NCBI RefSeq assembly: GCF_943734655.1
Contig: NC_071355.1
Span: forward strand, 24,496,768 to 24,560,767
Reading direction: 5' to 3'
Origin: Sabethes cyaneus
Taxonomy: Eukaryota; Arthropoda; Insecta; Diptera; Culicidae
DNA: 64,000 nt
Shown here: one piece after another, positions 1 through 10,329 of the stretch
How the letters are laid out: each line of letters begins with the position of its first letter
How positions within the stretch are numbered: the first letter of the stretch is position 1
Translations under genes and position numbers: made by a program
Notes under the pieces: generated by a model
What the model was told of the DNA's origin: nothing
Databases searched by the model: none
Seen by the model: only the letters and a program-made list of their open reading frames with translations

Positions 1-299
1 AGCGTCCAAAATGTGTCCAAGAAAAGTTCTAAAAGAGTGCACGAATGGTTCAAGAGGAGTCTAAGAATAGTCCAAGCAAAATCCAAGAAGAGATCAAGAA
101 GAGCCCAAGAACTGTATAAGAAGATTCGTAGAAGAGCGTTAAAATTATCCAAAAAGTCTAATTAGAGTTAAATAATTAAAAAAAGGCAGGAAAGAGTTCG
201 GTGAATTTAAAAAACACCCGAAAATAGTGTAAAAACAGTACTAAAAGAGTTTAAGTGGAACCTAAGTAAAGTTCCAGAATAGTCTATGAAGAAAAAATT
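1..299. repeat. Degenerate purine-rich tandem array, left block
   Basis: The sequence is built from diverged 10-14 base units of the type AGAGTCCAAGA. It opens with a segment (about 5-40) that recurs near 1246-1285 and 3915-3950, so it belongs to the same higher-order array as the blocks at 833-1385 and 3511-5720. There is no coding signal: both strands are full of stops or of low-complexity K/E/S/F/L peptides. Confidence 0.8.
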
Positions 300-309
300 C
301 AGGGTTTTA

Positions 310-361
310 TTGAATTTTCTCGGTGATGGAGCCTAAGTATTCCATCACCGAGAAAAATCAA
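310..361. repeat. Near-perfect 21-bp inverted repeat (hairpin)
   Basis: The left arm 310-330 and right arm 341-361 are inverted copies that match at 20 of 21 positions, around a 10-base spacer. The core is TTTCTCGGTGATGGA on the left. It sits between the purine array and the MITE that starts at 365. It could be a tiny foldback element or the relic of a larger one; nothing shows that it is transcribed. Confidence 0.75.
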
Positions 362-364
362 TAC

Positions 365-829
365 GGCCATTGCAAATTATTTTTTAGTTTATGTCACTCC
401 CTTGCAAATTGGTTTGAAAAATCGGGGGGCAAAAAAATAATTTGTAGAATATGAGGTAAGTTTTTTATATAAAATCAATTGTCTGTGGGCTCTACAACCT
501 GAAAAACTCAAAAAATGAGCGTACGAGTTGAGTTAGCGCTTCTAGCACGAAACAGAAATGGAAATTCAATCAATGAAATTTCCAAAAATCGTCCAAAAAA
601 ATTTCTTTCATTTTTGTCTTATTTTTCGTAGATTTTTGCATGGAAACTAATAACGTATATATTAAAAGAAAGAATAGATTTGGTTTTCACGTTGAAACTT
701 TAAGTAAAAATACTTAAAACCCACATTTTTTTGCTCGATTAAAAAAATCTCTTTGTTTTTTTTCGCCCCCCTCCCTTCAGCGGTCCAACACCGGGAGGAC
801 AAAAACTTTTTTAAATATTTGTAATGACC
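365..829. mobile_element. PIF/Harbinger-like MITE, copy 1
   Basis: The element is 465 bp with terminal inverted repeats. The left end is GGCCATTGCAAATTA and the right end, inverted, is GGTCATTACAAATAT. The flanking trinucleotides are TAC and TAA, consistent with a mutated TWA target duplication of the PIF/Harbinger type. The interior from about 365 to 765 is clearly the same sequence as 36282-36680. It has no transposase ORF, so it is non-autonomous. The superfamily assignment rests only on the 3-bp target site and is supported by the second copy, whose TTA duplication is exact. Confidence 0.6.
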
Positions 830-832
830 TAA

Positions 833-1385
833 AACCTTGAATTATAATCGCACGATGGTTCAAACAACGAAATAAAATAGTCTATGAAGATTTCAAGAAG
901 AATCCAAGCAGAGTCCAGCAAGAGTTCAAGAAGAATCCAAGAAGAGCCGACGAATAAAAGTCAAATAAAAGTCCAATAAGAATCCAAGAATAGTCCCTGA
1001 ACAGCCTAAGAAGAGTCCAAGAAAAGTTCAAGACGAGTTCAAAAAGTTTTTGGAAACAATCTAAAAGGAATTTAAAAAGAGTCAACAAAGAAGTTCGAAC
1101 AGAGAACGTAGAGTCCAAAGAGACTCCGAAGATAGTCTTAAACCAGTGAAAGAAGAGTCCGAAAAATGTCCAAAAGCAGTACAAAAATAATTTAAAAAGA
1201 ATCAAAAAGGAGTTCAAGAGTAGTCCAAGAAGACATCAAGAAGAGTCCAAAATGTGTCCAAGAAAAGTTCTAAAAGAGTCAACAAAAGATTTCAGAGGAT
1301 TCCAAGAAGAGCTCAAGAATAGTCCAAAATCTAAGAAGATTCCATGAAGAGGCTGAAAACAATCCAAAGAGCCTAAAAAGAATTA
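833..1385. repeat. Degenerate purine-rich tandem array, second block
   Basis: This continues the AGAGTCCAAGA-type array interrupted by the MITE. The landmark CTTAAACCAGTG near 1138 recurs near 3815, 4305, 4868 and 5395, marking homologous points of a larger repeat unit. The long minus-strand ORF at 882-1217 is a phenylalanine/leucine low-complexity translation of this repeat and is not a gene. Confidence 0.8.
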
Positions 1386-1409
1386 AAAACAGGCGATAGA
1401 AAAAATCAT

Positions 1410-1708
<299 letters not shown>

Positions 1709-1710
1709 AA

Positions 1711-3509
1711 CTAGCTGACCCGACAAACTTCGTATTGCCACAAATTAACCTGTGTTGTACATAAATCATGAATCTCGGATGATCTTTGTCACAATCTCGA
1801 GTTTTGCAAGCCTCCCAGTGGACGGCGCTTCCGATGGCGGGTCACCGGCAACACTCGCGACCGTCTCGTCCTGAATGATCTAGTATTATTATAGATAGTT
1901 TTTGTGGTCTTGTATTGACTAATGTTTTATGGAAGAGTCTCGAATTTCTCGAGTTCGATTAGTTTTTGAGTTTCGCAAAAATTTCTGTTTTATTTGTATG
2001 AGAGTCCATATCCCCCTACCACAGGGGTGAGAGGTCTCTAACTATCGTAAAATGAATTCAAGACTCCAAAATCTCCCACATGCCAAATTTGGTTCCATTT
2101 GCTTGATTAGTTCTCAAGTTATAAGGAAATTTGCATTTCATTTGTATGGAACCCCACCCTCTTAAAGGGGAGATGGGCCATAACTCGCTTTCTAAAGAAG
2201 AGAGGGGTCTCAATTCACCATAGAAAAAAATCTTGCGTCCAAAATCACTTACATGTCAAATTTGGTTCTATTTGCTTGATTAGTTCTCGAGTTATGAGGA
2301 AATTTGTATTTCATTTGTTTAGGAGCCCCCCCTCCTAAAGTGGGTAGGGGTCCCAATTCATCATAGAAAAAATTTTTGTCTCCAAAAACACCCACGTGCC
2401 AAATATGGTTCCATTTGCTTGATTAGTTCTCGAGTTATGAGGAAATTTGTATTTCGTTTGTATAGGAGCCCCCTCTCTTAAAGTTGGGAGGGGTCCTAAT
2501 TCACCATAGAAAATATTCTTACCCCCGAGAACTTTCACATGCCAAATTTGGTTTCATTTGCTTGATTAACTCTCGAGTTATGAGGAAATTTGTATTTCAT
2601 TTGTATAGGAGCCCCCCCTCCTAAAGTGAAGAGGGGTCCCAGTTCATCATAGAAAAAATTTTGGTCTCCAAAAACACCCACGTGTCAAATTTGGTTCCAT
2701 TTGCTTGATTAGTTCTTGAGTTATGAGGAAATTTGTATTTCGTTTGTATAGGAGCCCCCTCTCTTAAAGTTGGGAGGGGTCCTAATTCACCATAGAAAAT
2801 ATTCTTGCCCTCGAAAACTTTCACATGCCAAATTTGGTTCCATTTGCTTGATTAGCTCTCGAGTTATGAGGAAATTTGTATTTCATTTGTATAGGTGCCC
2901 CCCCCTCCTAAAGTGAGGAAGGGTCCCAGTTCATCATAGAAAAAATTTTTGTCTCCAAAAACACCCACGTGTCAAATTTGGTTCCATTTGCTTGATTAGT
3001 TCTCGAGTTATGAGGAAAATTGTGTTTCTTTGGTACAGGAGCCCCCCCTCTTAAAGTGGGGAGGGGTCCTAATTTACTATAGAAAATATTCTTGCCCTCG
3101 AAAACCTTCACATGCCAAATTTGGTTCCATTTGCTTGATTAGTTCTCGAGTTATGAGGAAATTTGTATGGAAGCCCCCCCTTTTAAAGAGGAGAGGAGTT
3201 TTAATTCCCCTTATAAAGAGGGGAGGGGTCTCAATTTACCATGGAATAAATTCTTGTCACCGGAAACACCCACATGGCAAATTTTGTTCTATTTGCTTGA
3301 TTAGTTGTCGAGTTATGCAGAAATTTTTGTTTCATGTGTGTGGGAGCCCCCCCTCTTAGTGGGGGAAGGGGTTTCTAACCATCACTAAAACCTTTCCTGG
3401 CCTCAAAAAACCCCTACATGCATATTTTCATGCCGGTTGGTTCAGTAGTTTTCGATTCTATAAGGAGCATACAGACAGACAGACAGAAATCCTTATTTAT
3501 AGGTATAGA
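1711..3509 (-). mobile_element. Helitron-like element, copy 1
   Basis: Read on the minus strand, the element starts with TCTATACCTATAAA and ends with GGGTCAGCTAG, matching the Helitron pattern of 5' TC and 3' CTRR. The base after the 3' end is T as expected; the base before the 5' end is G rather than A. The same ends bound 39229-41368 on the plus strand. Near the 5' end lies a short (CTGT)n run, here about four units. The interior is mainly about nine units of a 143-bp tandem repeat. There is no Rep/helicase ORF, so it is non-autonomous. I see no strong 3' hairpin, so a Helentron-like subtype remains possible. It interrupts the purine-rich array. Confidence 0.6.
2091..3330 (-). repeat. 143-bp internal tandem repeat of the Helitron-like element
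   Basis: The marker GGTTCCATTTGCTTGATTAG recurs near 2091, 2264, 2407, 2550, 2693, 2836, 2980, 3123 and (diverged) 3284, so the central units are 143-144 bp. Each unit carries a C-run and a G-run separated by a short AT spacer (CCCCCTC then GGAGGGG), which can pair as a stem. The units lack stops in some frames, so both strands give repetitive 67-residue ORFs. These are by-products and not genes. Confidence 0.85.
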
Positions 3510-3510
3510 C

Positions 3511-5198
3511 AAAGGTAAAAATGCAAAAAGAGCCAGGAAGGAGTCCTAAGAATTCAAAAAGGCCCTGAAAATAGTGTAAAACAGTGCTAAAAGAGTCCAA
3601 AAAGGGTTCAAGAAGAGTCCAGAAATAATTTAAGAAGAGCCAATGAAGAGCCAAATAAGAGTTCGTGAAAAGTTTAAGAAGAGTCCAAGAAGAGTTCAAA
3701 TAGAATTTAATAAGTGTCTGGAAACAGTCCAAAAGGAGTCTAAAAAAGAGTACAAAAAGAGTCAAAAAGAATTTTGGAAAGAGATCGTAGTGTCCAAAGC
3801 GATCCCGAAAAGAATCTTAAACCAGTGGTAGAAGAGTTCAAGAAAAGTCCGAAAATTGCTCAAAAACAATTCAATAAGAATAAAAAAGAGTTCAAGAATA
3901 GGTTACATCGAGAAGCGTCCAAAATGTATCCAAGAAAAAATCTTGAAGAGTGCACGAAGAGTTTAAAAGGTGTTTAAAAACAGTCCAAAAGTAGTCCAAG
4001 AAGAATTAAAGATAAAGAAGAATCCAAAAACTGCCAGATTCTAAGCGGTGTTAGAGTCTACTAATAAATATCCAAAAAGTCTAAATAATCTAAAAAATTT
4101 AAAGTAAGCGTGGAAAGAGTTCCAAAATCCAAAAAAGAACCAAAAAGAGAGTAAAACAGACCAATGTGAGTCAAGATGAGTTCAAATAGAGTTCAATAAG
4201 AGTTCAAGGAGAGTCTTAAAAGAGTCCTGGAAGAGTCCAAAAAGAGTCTAATAGGAGTCTAAGAAGAGCATAAGAGATCAAAGAGAGCTCGAAGAGAATT
4301 TTAAACCGTTGCAGGAAGAGTCCAACAACAGTTCAAAAACAATTCAAAAATAATCAAAAAAGAGTTCATGAATAGTCCAATAAGACACCAAGAAGAGTTC
4401 AGAACATGTCCAAGAAAAGTTGAAGAGAAGAAGTAGAAGAGTACACGAAGGGTCCAAAAGGAGTCTTAGAAGAGTTCAATTCCAAGAAGAGTCGAAAAAC
4501 TGTTTAAGAAGATTCCAAGTAGAGTCCAAAAAGTCTAAAAGAGGTCATAAAAAATCTAAAAGTAGTTGAGGAAGGGTTAGAAAAATTCTTTTTGGGTTCC
4601 GAAAAGACTGTAAAAGAAGTCCTAAAAGCATCCAAAAATAGTCAAACTGTTTAACTCTGTAACTGAGTGCAAACCGATTGTCGACTTGGACTCGAAGTCG
4701 AAAGTCGAAGAAAAGCCCAATAAACTTCCAAAACGAGTCTAAGAAGAGTCCAAGAAGAATCGAAGAAGAATCGGAGAATAGACCAAGAAGTGTTTGAAAA
4801 CAATCCAAAGGGAGTCCAAAACAAGTTAGGAAGATATAAAAGAGTTTACAAAGAGCCCGGTGAGGGTCCTTAACCAGTGTAAGTAGAGTCCGTAAAGAAT
4901 GCAGAATAAGTTCAAGTTCAAGTTAAATCCATAAAAGAACAAAAAGAGTTGAACCAAATAGAGTTCAAGGGGAGTTTAAGAAAAGTCCATGAAGAACCCA
5001 AGAAGAGTTCAAGACAAGTCCAGAAAGAAAACAAGAAAAGTTTAAGAAGAGTCCACGAAACGACTCACAGGAGTCTGAAATAATCGAAAAGGAGACTAAA
5101 AAGAGTACAAGAAGTCTCCAAAAAGAGGTTTCAAAAAAGGGAGGGTTCAAAAAACTCTAAAATGAACCAAGAATAATCGAATAATCTAAAGCAGGGCC

Positions 5199-5250
<52 letters not shown>

Positions 5251-5720
5251 CATGCTAAAGGAATCCAAAAAGACTTCATGACAAGTCCTAGAGGAACCTG
5301 AAATCAATCCAAAATAGACCCCTTTTGGAAGAGTACAAAATGTTGTCACGAAAAGGACGAAGAGTCCAAATAGAACCTAACGAGCCTAACGAGATTTAAA
5401 CCAGTGCCAGAAGTGTCCAAAAATAAACGACAAAAAAAAAGTTTAAAACATCCAAAAAGAATTAAAAAAAATCCAAAAAGAAATAAAAAGGTGTCCACGA
5501 TAGGTCCTAGAACAGTCCAAAGAATCCAGATGAATCCAAAAAGGGCCCGAAAACAAAAAAAAATCTTAAAAGAGTTCAAGAAGAGTCCAAGTAGATTCTG
5601 AAAACAATCTTTTTGTTTTAAAAAAGTTAAAAAAATCGAAAAAAGCCCGAAAAGGGACCGATGAGACCAAAAAGAACCTAAAATATGTCCTAAAATAGAG
5701 CAAGAAGAGCTTAGCATAGC
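3511..5720. repeat. Purine-rich tandem array with ~500-bp higher-order unit
   Basis: This is the main block of the AGAGTCCAAGA array. Within the short degenerate units, longer landmarks recur. TTAAACCAGTG-like sequence lies near 3815, 4305, 4868 and 5395, spaced about 490, 563 and 527 bp. The TCCAAAATGTGTCCAAG-like segment recurs near 3915 and 4390. The array therefore has a higher-order period of roughly 500 bp that has diverged strongly. The predicted peptides are lysine/glutamate-rich on one strand and Phe/Leu-rich on the other, with no conserved domain. Confidence 0.75.
5202..5247. repeat. (GA)n microsatellite
   Basis: A pure GA run of about 23 repeats inside the purine-rich array. Confidence 0.95.
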
Positions 5721-6012
5721 TTGGGTAGACTGCCCGTAGTTGCACTCCATGATTGGCAGAACCAGTAAGATTGCAGAAAGAACCAATTGAATGGTGCTTG
5801 GGAGTAGCATGACATTCTCATTTGGCAAGTGCTACTGATTCAACTCGTTGAAAATTGACCAATAACAACACCGGCCACGACCAAAAGGCTGTACTACACT
5901 GGAAAAGGAAGGAATATAGGAATATTAGTTCGATACTCGTTGATGTTAGAGACCGCGGGTACCACTGAATCTCACCAAGTGTCACGGGATAGGTTTTTTG
6001 CTAGTAAGAGGT
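5721..6012. other. Unclassified unique-looking segment
   Basis: This non-repetitive stretch separates the purine-rich array from the next short array block. It includes CCAAAAGGCTGTACTACA, which also occurs in the duplicated units near 32786. That suggests a piece of a dispersed element shared with them. No ORF or splice-like structure is evident. Confidence 0.4.
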
Positions 6013-6129
6013 TCTAAAATAAAGTAAGTAGAGTAGACAAAGAGTTCAAAAGAAATCCAAAAACCGTCAGAAAAGTCCAAAAAGAGTCCAAGAGAAGTTC
6101 GCGAAGAATCGAAGCACAATAAATTGTCC

Positions 6130-6348
6130 AAAATGGAAGAGTGAAGATTGGAAGACTAGAATAATGGAGGAATGGAAGAATGGAAGAATGGAAGAATGGA
6201 AGAATGGAAGAATGGAAGAATGGAAGAATGGAAGAATGGAAGAATGGAAGAATGGAAGAATGGAAGAATGAAAGAATGGAAGAATGGAAGAATGGAAGAA
6301 TGGAAGAAGGGAAGAATATAAAAATAGAAGAATGGAAGAATGGTGGAA
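6130..6348. repeat. 8-bp minisatellite (GGAAGAAT)n
   Basis: About twenty near-perfect copies of GGAAGAAT, slightly degenerate at both ends. The repeat has no in-frame stop, which explains the MEEWKNGR-type ORF on plus and the Phe/Ser/Pro ORF on minus; neither is a gene. Confidence 0.95.
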
Positions 6349-9300
6349 ATGAAATTTTAAAGATGGAAAACTTCAATAAGCTTATCTCATTTCCCCACAA
6401 TATCGCGAATACGCACGCATTCTCCGCTCGATGCCACGGAATGCCAACTTTGAGGTATTAACTTGCATTAAGAAACAAAGAAAGATTGCGAAAAAGTCTA
6501 ACATGAAAACATTACAGGTCAGTTGCTACTACTACTAGTTTGCTCAAACTAGTAGTAACTGTGAGTGATGTATGAGAAAATCGGAAAAATTTCTTTAAAG
6601 TTTTCTGAGAAAATGGAGAATTTCGAATTTTAAATATTATTTTTGTTAGAAGATCCATAAAGCTATGCTTGTATACAAATCTTTATAGATTCTTCGGTTC
6701 AATCTTGTACGATAATTTTGAAAGATTTCCTTTGTTTCAAATATTTTCCTTCAATAAAGCTATATTGAGCAAACTGCAGTTTTCCTAAATAGTTACGCCA
6801 AAAAGTATTAGTAGTATTTTCTTAGCGACGTTTCGAAAAAGCAAAACGATGATTCCATTGCTATACCCACTTGACAAGTGTAATTGAAACATAAAGAAGA
6901 GGTTTTGCTTGGATTTTTTTCCATAAAAGCTCGCAAGAAGTTAACAATATTTTTTAATTTCATGAGAAAGATTCACTAGGTAACTATACAAACAATGTTC
7001 AAATAAAATATATACAATTGGTCTATATATCATTCGAATGGTATGCGTGTGAAAATCCATTCAGAATTATTCAGTGTCATTATTTCAATGTCCGATTTAG
7101 TTTTCAGAGAGTAGACCAACAGGTGTAGTGAAAAGAAATTCATTATTTTTGCATGAAATTGAAAGCTTTCTTCAGCATACTTAGAATAATCCGATTAAGA
7201 CAGGTTCGATATTTAGATGCCATCTCGATGATAATTCTTCTCTTTATCTCTTATATAGAGCTTTTTAATCCCAATCACTTCTTTTCTTGCAAATTTGTCA
7301 CCAGAGAATCTTTTGCCATAGACAGGAACAGATAATAGTCATTTGGTGTTCGATACGAAATATGTGACGGATGCATAAGACCCTCTTGGTCTAGCACCTG
7401 GGGCTTCTCGTTTGTCACTATCGATGTTTAAAGGAATCCTGATGCCTTTTTCTGGTCTAGGATTGTTAACAGTACGAGTCTGCATTAGGAGTTGGGCGCA
7501 GGGGAGCAGTGTATAGTAGATGAGTCCCTGCAAACTGCTTTCGAATATATTCGAAACAACTTTGCCGATAGTCCTTATTATGTGCAATGTTTGAGTGCTA
7601 AAGTTATCTGTTGCAAAACACTGCTTATTTAATTTTTTCAATGATAATCTCTCAGACGAAGGAAAAGGCAGCATAAAGTAACACAACATAGGTTTTCAAA
7701 TATCTGACTTCATTAATAAATCAACACAAAAATATGAAGTTGATCTAATTGATTATTTAGCTGGGAGGAAAATTTGGTAGAGTTTTCTATGAACTTATTT
7801 TGCTGATACACCTTAATATAATTATAATGTTTTATTATAACAATAGTCTACGTAATTGAAGTATAACAATAGTGTTAGGCAAAAGATATGAAACCGGAAT
7901 ACGGAAACGATTACGAGGGCATCATGTCTTTGACACCAAAGCTGTTATCAAAACACGCATATGCCAAGCAACTTGAAACACTTTGTTTTCCAATGGTCCG
8001 CAAACCTTCAATTACAGCTTATTTTTCGAAATATCGTTTATTCAATGATAAACACGAAAAACTCTTTCTCACACCCATTATTTTCTTTATTACATGCGAA
8101 CACACATCTAATGGTGACGCCATACGCGTTACCACGAAATGGCTCTGCTCGATGAAAGTGTGAGAAATAATAATTAATCGATACTACTAGCCAGCCAGTG
8201 TGTGATTATCGCATTAGTTGGATAACTTCAACCATTGCTTTTAATATTACTTTCCTAAACCATAACCATAGATAGCATCGTTTGCTGGAGTTGTTAATCA
8301 TTCTAACGGCGGCGGTGAAAAGCAACCGCTCTGTCTCTCTCTCTCTTTTGCTCTGCAGCGATGAACCGCGTGAACATTTTCCAGGGTTCACAGGCCAAAC
8401 GGATAAAAATTAGTAGTCTAGAACGATAATCATAATCATTCTTCATACGACTAACTAGGCATCGCTGGCCGTGGCACAACAGGAGAAGATGGCACACGTT
8501 TCTATTCACAAGGAAACAGTCGCAGCGCATGGTACCTAACCGCGGCCGGAGCTATCCCCGTTTGAGCGTGCATGCGGAAAAAGTGGTTCGTTGTTTAGCT
8601 CATAAATGCTTATAATGGCTTATAATGCCACATAGGCTTATGGCAGCATCGGACCGGCACCGGGTTGAAACTACACCGGTTAGGAAGCCATTCCTGTGTT
8701 TCAACAGCAAACAGCAAAAACCACATACCCGCGGCTGTTTCTGCCTTCTGCCTAGGTGGCACCATTGCAAACATCCGTTTTGGAGAGGAATATATTGCAG
8801 ATTACGTTCGAGACATTCCGGGGCAACGGTGCTGCTGACTTTTGAACCGTTGTTGACGCCGTGATCTAAGCTCGACAGTGTGGAAACTGTGGTCATAGAT
8901 GTAGATGTAGTTGTCCGTTCCGACGATCGGTTCCCGCGAAGCAGAGTCGGTAGGTACAGATGTCAAAGAAAGGATTTTGATTGGTGCATTCAAATCGGGG
9001 TCCCTTAGGCGGTCGATTATAAAGAGAGTCCGTCCACATTACCTGCTTTGTCGGTGTCGTTTTTCCATCAGCTTCGACGAGGTCAAACCGCGCTGTTGGC
9101 TATGATCACGTGGAAGTTCGGGACAGGGCGGAGTGTATTGCGTAATGGATTGCCTCCTGCTCTTCCTGCTACATCACCGCAGGCCTTGTTTTGTTAATTA
9201 TAAATATGTTGACGTTGAAATAGAAGGCGGGATTTTTAATCGTGGGGGTGGTAGATTTCCTAGTATATGTTTCAACGGGTTTTGGCTGAGAACTGGCGGG

Positions 9301-9569
9301 CACGAAATCGGTAGGCGGTGGATTTTAGCTGGGACCGTTTTTTGCCCCGGAAATCTGCGAAAGTTATTAATTTTTGGAAACTTATGTTTAATTTGACAGT
9401 AGCTGCCGGTGACGACTATTTAATTAACGTTGCTCACGACCCATGTCATCAGATTTGGAGACAGAGTTTTTTCGGGGCATTTAGGGTTCTAGGTCTGAAA
9501 TTTGAGTTTGTGTCTAATTTCTGGTGGATAACTTTATTAAACAAATTGAACAAATGTAGCTCTAAATAG
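6349..9569. other. Stretch with no recognisable gene
   Basis: AT-rich DNA to about 8.2 kb, then more mixed composition to about 9.5 kb. Short ORFs (for example 7339-7689 minus and 7888-8163 plus) show no domain I recognise and no convincing codon bias or splice context. A short palindrome lies at 6531-6556: ACTACTAGTTTG, two bases, then its exact inverse. The 8.2-9.4 kb part could hold regulatory or untranslated sequence; I cannot show it. Confidence 0.5.
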
Positions 9570-9880
9570 GTTTGGTAAATATCCAAGAACAGAACGGAAA
9601 AAAGTTGTCAAACTGAAACAGTGAAATAGTCGTACAAAATCTTCAAAATAAGAGTGGAAAACAGAAGTATTAAACCAGAAAACTCAGCTGAAGAAAAAAA
9701 TTGAAAAGGAATAAACAGCAGAGAAACGAGCAAGCAGAATAGAAGGACCGGGAGAACCAACGATTCGCATTAGCAGAAGCACAAGGAGAATATAAGAACC
9801 GGGGGAACAGAAGAAGTGGAAGAACAGAAAAACCAGGAGCACTAGAAGGCCCAGACATAAAAAAAAGGTGGGGCACCTTT
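9570..9880. repeat. Purine-rich CCGGGAGAACAGAAG-type array, small block
   Basis: Degenerate copies of AACCGGGAGAACAGAAGAA on the plus strand, the same family as 12745-14718. An inverted scrap of it (TTCTGTTCTCCCGGT) appears at about 10045-10135. Confidence 0.7.
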
Positions 9881-10329
9881 CTTCTGGGAGGAAGAATTTT
9901 GCCGGTTAAAACGGAATAATCGTAGGATTACGTATTATTAATCACTAAAATACCGGCCGATTAGGTCAAAAACGTCGGACTTTCGGGTGTATTTGGGTTT
10001 AAAATCAAAGTTGAAATTGGAGCCAGTGCTACCGATAATTCTGTGCTTCCACTTCTTCTGTTCTCCCGGTCCCGGAGAACACTCCCTGTGCCTCTGTTCA
10101 TTCGAATCTTTGGTTCTCCCGGTTCTTCTATTCCACTTGCTCGTGTAACGGCTTAAAATTGGACTTGAAATTCGATTTCTAATTGTATTGGACATTAAAT
10201 TAGACTTCAATTTGGACTAATTTGACCCTGAGGTAGCACTTCAACCCGCACATCGAATTACGCCGAAATTAGACACGAAGTTTTACTACTTTACACGAAA
10301 TTACATTTGAAATTCCTGGTTTTATTTTC

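Noticed and set aside
2335..3359. Repeated 67-residue ORFs (MKVFEGKNIFYGELG type) on minus and an ORF on plus
   Set aside because: They recur once per two 143-bp units, occur on both strands, and also appear in the other Helitron-like copy; they reflect the tandem repeat.
6014..6461. MEEWKNGR-repeat protein (plus) and FFHSSILP-repeat protein (minus)
   Set aside because: Both come from the GGAAGAAT minisatellite, which lacks stops in these frames.
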